DNA from: an uncultured Bacillota bacterium
GTDB lineage: Bacteria; Bacillota; Clostridia; Lachnospirales; CAG-274
DNA: 44,648 nucleotides
NCBI GenBank assembly: GCA_958426775.1
Contig: CATZZP010000018.1
Coordinates: 1-44,648 of the forward strand
Direction of reading: 5' to 3'
Shown here: piece after piece, positions 6,623 to 15,647 of the stretch
How the letters are laid out: each line of letters starts with the position of its first letter
Position numbering within the stretch: position 1 is the stretch's first letter
The notes under the pieces: generated by a model
The model's database searches: none
What the model was told of the DNA's origin: nothing
The model's input: only the letters and a program-made list of their open reading frames with translations
Made by a program: the position numbers and the translations under genes

Positions 6623-9136
6623 TTAATTTTCGGGATTATTTTCCGAAGTATTTTCCTCTGAAAGACTTTCAGAAGTATTTTCCTCCTCATTATCCACACA
6701 ATCCTCGGTAATTTTGGCAATACTCATAACAGTAACACCCTTATCCACATTTATAAGCTTAACACCCTGTGCTATTCTGCCTACTGTGGATATATCCTTA
6801 ACTCTGATACGGATAATAACGCCCTCGCTTGTTACAAGCATAAGCTCCTCATTATCATTTACCATGGCAATACCAACGGCATAGCCTGTTTTTTCCGTTG
6901 CCTTATATGCCTTAAGACCCTTACCGCCTCTTGCCTGTACCCGGAAGCTGTTGGTATCGGTACATTTACCGTAGCCGTTTTCACTTACTATAAGGAGCTT
7001 TAAGCCGTCCTCAATAACCTCGGCACCTATTACGCTGTCCCCCTCGTTAAGGTTGATAGCTCTTACACCTGAGGCTGTTCTGCCAAGACTCCTTAAGTCG
7101 GACTGGCTAAATCTTATTGTCATACCAAACCTTGTTGCAACAAAAATATCCTTGTTGCCCTCAAGCTTACGTACTGCAATAAGCTCATCGTCCTCTCTTA
7201 AATTAACAGCCCTTAAGCCGCTGCGTCTGATGTTCTTAAAGCTTTCGGCAGTTATCTTTTTAATTATACCCTTTTTGGTAACCATAACAAAGCTTGTATT
7301 TTCGTCAATCTCTCTTACGGTCATAATTTCCGTTATCTTTTCATTTTCATCAAGGTCTATTACATTGATAACGGGAGTACCCTTGGCATTTCTGCCTGCC
7401 TCGGGGATTTGCCATGTCTTGGTGCGATATACCCTGCCTGTATTTGTAAAGTAGAGGATATAATCATGGTTAGAGCTTAAGAAAAGGCTCTTTACATTAT
7501 CCTCCTCCCTTGTTTGCATACCTATAATACCCTTGCCGCCTCTGTTCTGGCTCTTGTAGGTATCAAGGGGTATTCTCTTGATATAGTTCATTGAGGTAAG
7601 AGTAATTACGCTCATTTCGTCCTCAATTAAGTCCTCCATATCAATTTCGCCCATATTCTGAACAATGCTTGTTAATCTGTCATCACTGAAGCGTGCCTTA
7701 ATTTCAAGAATTTCGTTCTTTATTACCTCATAAAGCTTGTCCTCATTTGATAATATAAGCTCGTATTCTGCAATTTTAGCCTGTAACTCGTTAAGCTCGT
7801 TTAAAAGCCTTTCTCTTTCAAGACCTGTAAGAGCTATAAGACGCATATTACAGATAGCCTCTGCCTGAATATCGGTAAACTCAAACCTTTCAATAAGTCT
7901 TGACTTAGCCTCTGACTTAACCTGTGAGGACCTTATTATATTAATAACCTCGTCAATATTATCAAGTGCCTTTACAAGACCCTCTACAATGTGTATTCTC
8001 GCCTTAGCCTTGTTTAAATCAAAGCGTGTACGCCTTGTAATTATTTCCTCCTGATACTTTAAGTAGTAATCAAGCATTTCCTTAAGGTTAAGGATACGCG
8101 GTACACCGTCAACTATTGAAAGGAATATCATTGAATAGCTTTCCTGGAGCTGACTGAATTTATAGAGCTGATTTAAAACTATTTCCGCATTGGCATCTCT
8201 CTTACATTCAATAACGATTTTAATTTCGTCCTTCTGGCTGTAATCGTTTACATCGCTGATACCCTCAATACGCTTATCCTTAACAAGGTCGGCAATCTGC
8301 TTAATAAGCTTTTGCTTGTTTACCTGATAAGGAATTTCCGTAACAACAATTTCCTCTCTGCCGTTAGGCTTTGTTTCAACCTCGGCTCTTGCCCTTAGCT
8401 TAAGCTTGCCCCTGCCTGTTCTGTAGGCTGAGGTAATGCCTGCCGTGCCGTAGATTATACCGCCTGTAGGGAAGTCGGGACCTTTTACTATTTCAATAAG
8501 CTCCTCAATATCAGTGTCCCTATGCTCCTCAATATGGTTATCTATAATCTTAATAATAGCATTTATAATTTCCGTTATATTATGAGGGGGTATGTTTGTT
8601 GCCATACCTACCGCAATACCGCTTGAACCGTTTATAAGCAGGTTAGGTATACGTGAGGGAAGTACAACAGGCTCTTTAAACTCACCGTCATAGTTATCAA
8701 TAAAGTCAACCGTATCCTTGTCAATATCCCTGAGCATTTCCATGCTTATTTTTTGGAGCTTAGCCTCAGTATATCTTGACGCAGCTGCACCGAAGCCGTC
8801 AATTGAACCAAAGTTACCATGACCGTCAACAAGCATATAACGCATATTAAAGTCCTGTGCCATTCTTACAAGTGCATCATAAATAGATAAGTCACCGTGA
8901 GGGTGGTACTTACCCATGGTATCACCTACGATACGGGCACATTTCTTATAACCCTTTGAGGGGTCAAGATTAAGCTCGTTCATAGCATAGAGAATACGCC
9001 TTTGTACGGGCTTTAAGCCGTCACGTACATCAGGTAAGGCTCTTGCCACAATAACGCTCATGGCATAGTCAATATAGGAGCTTTTCATCTCCTTGGTAAT
9101 TTCTATTTCCGTTATTTTATCAAACTGATTTTCCAT
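6623..9136 (-). CDS. gyrA: DNA gyrase subunit A
   Basis: This 837-residue protein is the cleavage-rejoining subunit of DNA gyrase, which introduces negative supercoils with GyrB. The winged-helix catalytic domain carries Tyr122 in SRYTE. The C-terminal beta-pinwheel carries the GyrA box (QNRGGKG near residue 530) and a second RGGKG, which separates it from ParC. An acidic Ser/Glu-rich tail ends the protein. Numbering matches E. coli GyrA: position 83 is Leu (HGDLSIYD) with Asp87 kept. Ser or Thr is usual at 83, and changes there are a known cause of quinolone resistance. Position 115 is Phe (SIDGFGAAAS), where Asp is common. The gene follows gyrB by 15 bases. Confidence 0.97.
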   Translation of the reverse strand: MENQFDKITEIEITKEMKSSYIDYAMSVIVARALPDVRDGLKPVQRRILYAMNELNLDPSKGYKKCARIVGDTMGKYHPHGDLSIYDALVRMAQDFNMRYMLVDGHGNFGSIDGFGAAASRYTEAKLQKISMEMLRDIDKDTVDFIDNYDGEFKEPVVLPSRIPNLLINGSSGIAVGMATNIPPHNITEIINAIIKIIDNHIEEHRDTDIEELIEIVKGPDFPTGGIIYGTAGITSAYRTGRGKLKLRARAEVETKPNGREEIVVTEIPYQVNKQKLIKQIADLVKDKRIEGISDVNDYSQKDEIKIVIECKRDANAEIVLNQLYKFSQLQESYSMIFLSIVDGVPRILNLKEMLDYYLKYQEEIITRRTRFDLNKAKARIHIVEGLVKALDNIDEVINIIRSSQVKSEAKSRLIERFEFTDIQAEAICNMRLIALTGLERERLLNELNELQAKIAEYELILSNEDKLYEVIKNEILEIKARFSDDRLTSIVQNMGEIDMEDLIEDEMSVITLTSMNYIKRIPLDTYKSQNRGGKGIIGMQTREEDNVKSLFLSSNHDYILYFTNTGRVYRTKTWQIPEAGRNAKGTPVINVIDLDENEKITEIMTVREIDENTSFVMVTKKGIIKKITAESFKNIRRSGLRAVNLREDDELIAVRKLEGNKDIFVATRFGMTIRFSQSDLRSLGRTASGVRAINLNEGDSVIGAEVIEDGLKLLIVSENGYGKCTDTNSFRVQARGGKGLKAYKATEKTGYAVGIAMVNDNEELMLVTSEGVIIRIRVKDISTVGRIAQGVKLINVDKGVTVMSIAKITEDCVDNEEENTSESLSEENTSENNPEN

Positions 9137-9151
9137 ATTTTGCTTCTCCTT

Positions 9152-11053
9152 TTATACATCAAGAGTTGCAAAGTTTGCATTTTCCTGAATGAAAATTCGT
9201 CTTGGCTCTACATCGTCACCCATAAGCTGACTGAATACTTCATCTGCAAGACGGGCGTCTTCAATAGTAACACGCTTTAAAATTCTGTGCTGAGGGTCCA
9301 TTGTAGTTTCCCAAAGCTGGGTATAGTCCATTTCGCCTAAGCCCTTATAACGCTGGATAGGCTTCATACCCTCTGCACCTATTTCCGCAATAATTCTATC
9401 TCTTTCCTCATCGCTGTAGGCATAGTATTCCCCCTTGCCCTTTTCAAGCTTATAGAGAGGAGGCTGTGCAAGATATACATGACCCTCCTCAATAATAGGT
9501 GTCATAAACCTGAAAATAAAGGTTAAAAGCAGGGTTGCAATATGAGCACCGTCAACATCGGCATCTGTCATAATTACAATTTTGTTGTATCTTAATTTGC
9601 TTATATCAAAGTCATCATGAATACCTGTACCGAAGGCAGTTATCATGGAACGGATTTCCTCATTGCCTAAAATTCTGTCAAGCCTTGCCTTTTCAACATT
9701 AAGTATTTTACCTCTTAACGGAAGAATAGCCTGGGTTTTTGAGTCCCTTGCCTTAACAGCAGAACCTCCCGCAGAATCACCCTCTACTATATAAATTTCA
9801 CAATTAGCAGGGTTCTTATCAGTACAATCCGTAAGCTTACCCGGCAGTCTGCCTATATCAAGGGCAGACTTTCTTCTTACAAGCTCCTTAGCCTTACGTG
9901 CTGCATCTCTTGCTCTTGAAGCCATGGTAGCCTTTTCATAAATTAATTTGGAAATAGCGGGATTTTCCTCTAAGAAATACTGTAAATTTTCCGCAAAGAC
10001 AGCCTGAACGGCAGGAGTTGCCTCTGAATTTCCTAATTTAGTTTTAGTCTGACCCTCAAACTGAGGCTCGGAAATTTTAATGCTGATAATAGCAGTAAGA
10101 CCCTCTCTTATATCCTCGCCTGAAAGCTTTTCACTCTCTTTTAAAAGACCTGATTTTTTGCCGAAGTCGTTTATTGTTTTGGTTAAGGCATTTCTGAAGC
10201 CCGTAACATGAGTACCGCCGTCAGTTGTATTAATGTTGTTTACATAGGAATAACAGCTTTCGTTATAACCGTCGTTATGCTGAAGTGCCACCTCAACCTT
10301 AATACCGTCCTTAATGCCCTCACAATAGAAAATATTGTTATAAAGAGGCTGTTTGCCTTTGTTTATATGGCTTACAAACTCCTTGATACCGCCTGTATAG
10401 TGGAAGGTGTGCTTATTTTCCTTACCCTCTCTTTCATCGGAAAGGTTAATTTTTATACCCTTAGTTAAAAATGCAGTTTCCTGTAAATGCTCCTTTAAGG
10501 TATCGTAGTTAAAATCCGTTTCCTCAAAAATTTCCGCATCAGGCTTAAACCTGATATAGGTGCCTGTTTTACCTGCCTCGCAGGTGCCTATTTCCGTAAG
10601 CTTATCAACTGTATTGCCTCTTTCATAGTGTTGCCTGTAAACCTTGCCGTCGCTGAAAATATCAACTACAAGCCACTCGCTCAAAGCATTTACAACAGAA
10701 GCACCAACACCGTGCAGACCGCCGCTGACCTTATATCCGCCGCCGCCGAATTTACCGCCTGCGTGCAAAATGGTAAATACTACCTCAACGGCAGGTATAC
10801 CCTTCTGAGGGTGAATACCTATAGGTATGCCTCTGCCGTTATCAAGAACGGAAATAGTACCGTCCTTATGGATTGTAACGTTAATTTCCGTACAAAAACC
10901 CGCCAAAGCCTCGTCAATGGAGTTATCTACAATTTCATAAACGCAGTGATGCAGACCTCTTGCAGAGGTAGAGCCTATATACATACCCGGTCTTTTACGA
11001 ACTGCCTCAAGACCCTCGAGTATCTGTATTTGATTTTCATTATATTCCTGCAT
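9152..11053 (-). CDS. gyrB: DNA gyrase subunit B
   Basis: This 633-residue protein is the ATPase subunit of gyrase. The N-terminal GHKL ATPase shows EIVDNSIDEALAG and LDNGRGIP, then GGLHGVGASVVNAL. The TOPRIM domain shows EGDSAGGSA and DADVDGAHI, and the C-terminal part shows RYKGLGEM. The length is normal for the short Gram-positive form. It is followed by gyrA 15 bases later, so the two are co-transcribed. The start at 11053 is preceded by AAGGAGAATTAAG. Confidence 0.98.
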   Translation of the reverse strand: MQEYNENQIQILEGLEAVRKRPGMYIGSTSARGLHHCVYEIVDNSIDEALAGFCTEINVTIHKDGTISVLDNGRGIPIGIHPQKGIPAVEVVFTILHAGGKFGGGGYKVSGGLHGVGASVVNALSEWLVVDIFSDGKVYRQHYERGNTVDKLTEIGTCEAGKTGTYIRFKPDAEIFEETDFNYDTLKEHLQETAFLTKGIKINLSDEREGKENKHTFHYTGGIKEFVSHINKGKQPLYNNIFYCEGIKDGIKVEVALQHNDGYNESCYSYVNNINTTDGGTHVTGFRNALTKTINDFGKKSGLLKESEKLSGEDIREGLTAIISIKISEPQFEGQTKTKLGNSEATPAVQAVFAENLQYFLEENPAISKLIYEKATMASRARDAARKAKELVRRKSALDIGRLPGKLTDCTDKNPANCEIYIVEGDSAGGSAVKARDSKTQAILPLRGKILNVEKARLDRILGNEEIRSMITAFGTGIHDDFDISKLRYNKIVIMTDADVDGAHIATLLLTFIFRFMTPIIEEGHVYLAQPPLYKLEKGKGEYYAYSDEERDRIIAEIGAEGMKPIQRYKGLGEMDYTQLWETTMDPQHRILKRVTIEDARLADEVFSQLMGDDVEPRRIFIQENANFATLDV

Positions 11054-11158
11054 CTTAATTCTCCTTATCTTATATTTTTGCTTATTTTAGCTTATAAGCA
11101 AATTATATTGTTTTGTCGGTAGACTCCACTATAACCACAAAAAACTCAATATAGGTTG

Positions 11159-11167
11159 ATTATAACA
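11159..11167 (-). promoter_or_regulatory. Candidate extended -10 promoter for gyrBA
   Basis: The minus strand reads TGTTATAAT, an extended -10 (TGnTATAAT), in the recF-gyrB gap. The same nine bases occur upstream of dnaA at 15527-15535. No good -35 is seen, as is tolerated with extended -10 elements. A leader of about 100 bases would result. Confidence 0.45.
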
Positions 11168-11182
11168 TAAATTTTAAATATT

Positions 11183-12259
11183 TTAAAGTACTTTTCCGTT
11201 TTTTATATTAAAAATTTTAGAATTTTGGGAGAGATTTTTTATTGAGTCCTCAATTCCCGTACAGGTAATTATTGTCTGAATATTACCTATACCCTCAATC
11301 AGGCTTTTTTGACGGTTTTTATCAAGCTCCGATAAAACATCGTCTAATAATAGAACGGGATTACTGCCTTTTTCTGCCTTAATTAATTCAAGCTCACCTA
11401 ATTTAACGCTGAGGCAGGCACTCCTCTGCTGACCCTGTGAGCCAAAGCTTTTTGCATTAATATCGTTTAAAAGAAATAAAATATCATCCTTATGTATACC
11501 CACGGAGGTTGAGCCGTAAATAATATCCTTTTCACGATTTTTGGTTAATTTTAATAAAAAATCCTCTGCTTTTACGTCAGGCTTATATTCAAGCCTTAAT
11601 TCCTCTCTGCCTGAGGAAATTTTAAGGTGAATATCCCTGATAAAGGTATTAAGCTTATTTATAAAGTCTGACCTGATATTAATAAGCTTAATGCCGTTTT
11701 CGCAAAGCTTAAGGTCGTAAATATCCAGCATATCAAGCTGTTTTCTGTTTGTCTGCAAAGCCTTTAAAAGATTATTTCTTTGTTTTAATAATTTATAGTA
11801 GCTTTTTAAATGATAATAATATATATTGTTTATCTGACAAATCTCAATATCGGCAAAACGGCGTCTTTCAGAAGGACCTGCCTGTATAAGCTGTAAATCC
11901 TGAGGACTGAAAAACACCGTATTTACAATACCGAATAAATCGCCTAATTTTTGTACGGCAACACCGTTTACCGAAATTGACTTTTTTTTATTATAAGTTA
12001 AATGAATATCTATTTTGTCATTACAGCTTGAAACCACATTAAGACTTATATGTGCCTCCTTGCTGTCAAAGGCAATAATATCCCTGTCGGTAACAGAGCT
12101 TCTGTGGCTTCTGCCTGTTGAACACATATAGATTGACTCTAAAATATTTGTTTTACCCTGAGCATTTTCACCATAGATAATATTTATTTCAGGGTCAAGG
12201 TCTAAATGTAAGGACCTTATATTTCTGTAATCGGTTAAATTTAAGCTTTTAATATACAT
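11183..12259 (-). CDS. recF: DNA replication/repair protein RecF
   Basis: This 358-residue SMC-like ATPase loads or assists RecA at gaps through the RecFOR pathway. It has Walker A GENAQGKTNILES near residue 34, a signature-type segment around SQGQQRSACLS, and Walker B LLLDDVLSELD. The start overlaps the stop of the upstream S4 gene (TAATG), giving translational coupling. Position in the dnaN-S4-recF-gyrB order is canonical. Confidence 0.96.
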   Translation of the reverse strand: MYIKSLNLTDYRNIRSLHLDLDPEINIIYGENAQGKTNILESIYMCSTGRSHRSSVTDRDIIAFDSKEAHISLNVVSSCNDKIDIHLTYNKKKSISVNGVAVQKLGDLFGIVNTVFFSPQDLQLIQAGPSERRRFADIEICQINNIYYYHLKSYYKLLKQRNNLLKALQTNRKQLDMLDIYDLKLCENGIKLINIRSDFINKLNTFIRDIHLKISSGREELRLEYKPDVKAEDFLLKLTKNREKDIIYGSTSVGIHKDDILFLLNDINAKSFGSQGQQRSACLSVKLGELELIKAEKGSNPVLLLDDVLSELDKNRQKSLIEGIGNIQTIITCTGIEDSIKNLSQNSKIFNIKNGKVL

Positions 12260-12474
12260 TATTCCGTCCTGCAGGCAAGATAGCTTTCTCCCTCAAACTC
12301 CATAATATCTCCGTCATAAACCTTTTTGCCCCTCATTGTACAAACCTCACCGTTAAGCTTTACGTAACCCTCCTGAATAAGAGCCTTTGCATCGGAACCT
12401 TGTCCCACTATGTCGGCAAGCTTCATAAGCTGTTGGAGCTTAACAAATTCCGTATGAAAATAAACCTTTTCCAT
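12259..12474 (-). CDS. S4-domain RNA-binding protein (YaaA/RlbA type)
   Basis: This 71-residue protein consists almost entirely of one S4 RNA-binding domain (LADIVGQGSDAKALIQEGY, then VKLNGEV and GDIMEFEG). It corresponds to the small protein found between dnaN and recF in many Bacillota; in Bacillus it has been linked to ribosome maturation. Its stop overlaps the recF start by one base. Confidence 0.9.
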   Translation of the reverse strand: MEKVYFHTEFVKLQQLMKLADIVGQGSDAKALIQEGYVKLNGEVCTMRGKKVYDGDIMEFEGESYLACRTE

Positions 12475-12501
12475 AATAGCCCTCTACCTTTCTTTTAATA
12501 A

Positions 12502-13614
12502 TTATGACCTTCTGATATTAAGAGGCAATACAAGGTATTTATAGTCCTCGCCCTGAAGGCTCTTTATTATACAAGGACTTAAGGGTGACATAAAGTAAAG
12601 GCATACCTTTTCATCCTCAATATTTCTTAATACATCAGTAATGTAGTTTGCATTAAAGCTTATTGTTAAAGGCTGACCCTCTGTTTCAACGCTTACCTGC
12701 TCAAAGGAATGACCTATTTCGGCTACGGCTGTAATATCAATATTATTTTCCGTAATCTCTAAGGTAACAGGTGCCTTTTTAGGATCCTTGACAATAAGTA
12801 CAATTCTTTCAACAGCCTTTAAAAGCTCCTCTCTGTTTGCCCTTACAACAAGCTTGCTGTCAGCATTAAAAAGGTTGGCATAATCCATATACTGACCCTC
12901 TATAAGCCTTGATACCATTGTACAGTTGCTCATTTCAAACAAAGCATGTCTGTCCGTAAAGTAAATGCTTATATTTTCCTCCTCGTCGCTTGGTGCAACA
13001 GAGCTTATTTCATTTAAGGTTTTAGCAGGTACAACAACGTCCTTATATGTGCCGAATTCCTCTACCTCAGCCGTACGGAAGGATACTCTGAACCTGTCTA
13101 TGGCAACTATATTAAGCCTTTTAGGTGAAATCTCCATAAATTCACCTGTTAATACAGGCATGGAGTCCTCAACTGCAACTGAAAATATAGTTTGCTTAAT
13201 TATGTTTTTAAAAGTCAGGCTTTTTATTTTAAGACAGCTATCCTTTTTAACCTCAGGTGGCTTAGGAAACTCTCTGCCGGGCTGACCTGTCAGCTTAAAC
13301 TCTGCCTTACCGCTTGTAATAAGGGTGGAGTTATTATCATCAACCTCAATGTTTACATGCTCCTCAGGCAGACTTCTTATTATGTTTGAAAAAAGCCTTG
13401 CATCAAGAGCAACTGAGCCTAATTCATATACATCTGCCTCTATTACCGCACTTTCTATACTAAGCTCAAGGTTGTTAGCCATTAAACGAAAGCCCTCTCT
13501 GTCAGCTGTAAGTAAAATACATTCAAGTATAGGCTGGGTAGTTTTTTGAGCTACAGCCTTATTAACTATATTTATGTTTGCAATAAGAAGCTCCTTTGAG
13601 CATGAAATCTTCAT
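12502..13614 (-). CDS. dnaN: DNA polymerase III sliding clamp, beta subunit
   Basis: This 370-residue protein starts MKISCSKELLIANINIVNKA and has the three-domain clamp layout, with the ending YLVLPLNIRRS matching the conserved clamp C-terminus. It forms a ring dimer that tethers DNA polymerase and other enzymes to DNA. The gene is 299 bases downstream of dnaA, with origin sequence between, and precedes the S4 gene by 27 bases. Confidence 0.97.
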   Translation of the reverse strand: MKISCSKELLIANINIVNKAVAQKTTQPILECILLTADREGFRLMANNLELSIESAVIEADVYELGSVALDARLFSNIIRSLPEEHVNIEVDDNNSTLITSGKAEFKLTGQPGREFPKPPEVKKDSCLKIKSLTFKNIIKQTIFSVAVEDSMPVLTGEFMEISPKRLNIVAIDRFRVSFRTAEVEEFGTYKDVVVPAKTLNEISSVAPSDEEENISIYFTDRHALFEMSNCTMVSRLIEGQYMDYANLFNADSKLVVRANREELLKAVERIVLIVKDPKKAPVTLEITENNIDITAVAEIGHSFEQVSVETEGQPLTISFNANYITDVLRNIEDEKVCLYFMSPLSPCIIKSLQGEDYKYLVLPLNIRRS

Positions 13615-13913
13615 TTGTGAAAAACGTCCTTTCTGTGGGTTTTATATATAATATAATATATATATTTACAGTAGTAGTAGTAAGTAGGGGCTGTGATTTT
13701 GTTAAAAACTAAGTCAAGCCCCTTTATTTAAGCAGGTTTTAACTGTGGACAAAAAGTTAAATTTTATGTTGAAATATGTAAAATTATTAACACCTGTCCA
13801 CATTAAAAAAATTAAGGTGTGTTTTTTTTAAATTTATAAACATATTATCAACAGCAAATTAACATAAAATTAACAGTAAAATGTGAATAAATTACATATT
13901 TAAATTAAGGCTG
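13615..13913. other. oriC, dnaA-dnaN part: DnaA boxes, AT-rich tract and TAG trios
   Basis: This 299-base gap holds DnaA-box-like sites. TGTGAATAA at 13882-13890 is a full match to TTATNCACA on the other strand; TTATCAACA at 13845-13853 and TGTGGACAA at 13744-13752 each have one mismatch. A very AT-rich tract at 13640-13669 is followed by TAG, TAG, TAG, TAA, G, TAG (13672-13687) and then GGG. Read from the box side, this is G-rich, then 3'-GAT trios, then AT-rich. That is the arrangement described for DnaA-trio unwinding elements. GGGGCT (13687-13692) and AGCCCC (13717-13722) could pair. It is the probable unwinding site. Confidence 0.75.
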
Positions 13914-15284
13914 TTATTTACCTGTAATTATTTTTTCAATATCGGTAACAGTGCTTTCAAAATCAATGCTTTCCTCCATTTTCTGACCTATAAGCTCAAC
14001 TGCGTGAATAACGGTGGAGTGGTCCCTTCCTCCGAATTTTTTGCCTATGCTTACAAAGGTTTCGTCATTTAAAAGCTTACGTGACAGATACATTGCAATC
14101 TGTCTTGCAAGGGCAAGGTCCTTTGTTTTCTTTTTAGAGCAAAGGTCCTCGGGAGTAAAGCTGAAGTAGTTGCTTACTACGGTTTGTATATAATCTACAT
14201 TAACCTCGGGCTTTGATGAGCCTACTTTATCCTTCAGGGCAAGCATGGCAAGGTCGGTATCAATGGTTTTATTTGAGCCTGTAAGCTTGGAGTAGGCAAT
14301 AACGGTGGTTAAAGCTCCCTCCATTTCCCTTATATTGCTGTTTACGGTTTCTGCAATATAGGTTAAAACCTCATCGCTGATTTCAACACCCTGGCTTTCC
14401 GTCTTGGCACGTAAAATAGCCATTTTAGTTTCATAGTCGGGCAGACCTATATCAATGGTAATGCCTCCTGCAAGCCTTGAGCTTAACCTGTCTGTAAGAA
14501 TTTTCATTTCACTTGGGGGACGGTCAGCTGTAATTACAATCTGCTTTCCGTTTTGCCATAAGTCGTTAAAGGTGAAGAAAAATTCCTCCTGAGTGGTCTT
14601 TTTATCGGATATAAACTGTATATCGTCAAGCAAAAGCAAATCCAGCTCACGGTATTTTTGCCTGAACATAAGTGTGCTTGACTTATCATCGTTATTATTA
14701 TATCGTATGGCTGTTATTAACTCATTCATAAAGGTTTCACAGGATACGTATATAATTTTTGCATTAGGGTTATTTTTCATAACCTCATTGCCTATAGCGT
14801 GCATAAGGTGAGTTTTGCCCAAGCCTACGCCGCCGTAGAGAAAAAGGGGATTATAGGCTGTACCGGGATTTTGTGATACGGCATAGGCAGCTGCATGAGC
14901 CATTTGATTGTTTTTGCCTACTACAAAGTTATTTAAGGTATATCGCGGCATTAAGCCGTTTTCCAGACGGAAGTTTGCATTTGCAAGAAAATTGTCTTTA
15001 TTATTATTGTCGTTTATTTCAGGCTCAAAGGTTTCACCGTTTAAAATTACCTTAAGCTTTAAGTTAGAGCTGTTATTTATAAAGGTAAGTGCCTCTTCAA
15101 TTTCGGAAATATATTTTCGCTCTATCATATCACGAACAATAGGCATTTCTGTTTTAACAACAAAGTTGTTGCCTATAATATTAACGGGCTCAAGCTTTGT
15201 AATCCATGTGTTGTAAGCTGTTCTGTTAAGCTTGCTTTCAAGTATATCAAGAGCCTGGTCCCAATATTCCTTATGTAGTTCCAT
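13914..15284 (-). CDS. dnaA: Chromosomal replication initiator DnaA
   Basis: This 456-residue AAA+ initiator binds DnaA boxes and opens the origin. Domain I starts MELHKEYWDQALDILESKLN. The AAA+ core shows Walker A GGVGLGKTHLMHAIG and Walker B LLLLDDIQF. The C-terminal DNA-binding domain shows the signature GGRDHSTVIHA. Origin sequence flanks both ends of the gene, a typical bipartite origin. DnaA boxes upstream suggest self-regulation. Confidence 0.98.
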   Translation of the reverse strand: MELHKEYWDQALDILESKLNRTAYNTWITKLEPVNIIGNNFVVKTEMPIVRDMIERKYISEIEEALTFINNSSNLKLKVILNGETFEPEINDNNNKDNFLANANFRLENGLMPRYTLNNFVVGKNNQMAHAAAYAVSQNPGTAYNPLFLYGGVGLGKTHLMHAIGNEVMKNNPNAKIIYVSCETFMNELITAIRYNNNDDKSSTLMFRQKYRELDLLLLDDIQFISDKKTTQEEFFFTFNDLWQNGKQIVITADRPPSEMKILTDRLSSRLAGGITIDIGLPDYETKMAILRAKTESQGVEISDEVLTYIAETVNSNIREMEGALTTVIAYSKLTGSNKTIDTDLAMLALKDKVGSSKPEVNVDYIQTVVSNYFSFTPEDLCSKKKTKDLALARQIAMYLSRKLLNDETFVSIGKKFGGRDHSTVIHAVELIGQKMEESIDFESTVTDIEKIITGK

Positions 15285-15520
15285 AAAAAAACTTTAGCCT
15301 CCTTTAAATTTATCTGTGGAAATGTTAGCTGTTTTATTCACACAATGTGGATAAAATAATAAGTAATAAACAATATTTAAGTTTTCAACAAGGTAAAAAA
15401 ACCTTGTTTTATAATATTTAGGTGTAAAAATCCACAAATTATCCACACATTTATAAACAAAATGTGAATAACTGTGGATTAGTGTAAAAAACGATTAACA
15501 TTAATATTTTTAAGGACAGT
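15285..15520. other. oriC, upstream-of-dnaA part: DnaA box cluster
   Basis: Perfect TTATCCACA boxes lie at 15439-15447 (plus) and 15346-15354 (as TGTGGATAA). Matches to TTATNCACA lie at 15334-15342 and 15463-15471, and one-mismatch TGTGGATTA lies at 15473-15481. Weaker ones lie at 15315-15323 and 15428-15436. The cluster sits between divergent dnaA and fumarase promoters. The rest of 15521-15647 holds those promoters. DnaA binding here would also repress dnaA. Confidence 0.9.
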
Positions 15521-15526
15521 AAACCC

Positions 15527-15535
15527 ATTATAACA
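15527..15535 (-). promoter_or_regulatory. Candidate extended -10 promoter for dnaA
   Basis: The minus strand reads TGTTATAAT, the same element as upstream of gyrB. No strong -35 is visible. It would give a leader of about 240 bases running through the DnaA-box cluster. Confidence 0.45.
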
Positions 15536-15574
15536 TAAATCAGTTTAACTTGCATTACTTTTTTTATAATTTTA

Positions 15575-15602
15575 TTGAAAATAATTTTTAATGTGCTATA
15601 AT
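15575..15602 (+). promoter_or_regulatory. Promoter of the fumarase-capA-glmU-epimerase operon
   Basis: TTGAAA (15575-15580) and TATAAT (15597-15602) are 16 bases apart, with TG one base before the -10 box (TGCTATAAT). The first gene starts at 15648 with AGGAGA at 15637-15642. Confidence 0.7.
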
Positions 15603-15647
15603 TAGGATAGTATTGTGTAAAATTGTGTAATTTTTTAGGAGATAGCT

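Noticed and set aside
6623..9136. Assignment of the 837-residue protein to ParC instead of GyrA
   Set aside because: It follows gyrB at the origin and carries a GyrA box in the C-terminal domain.
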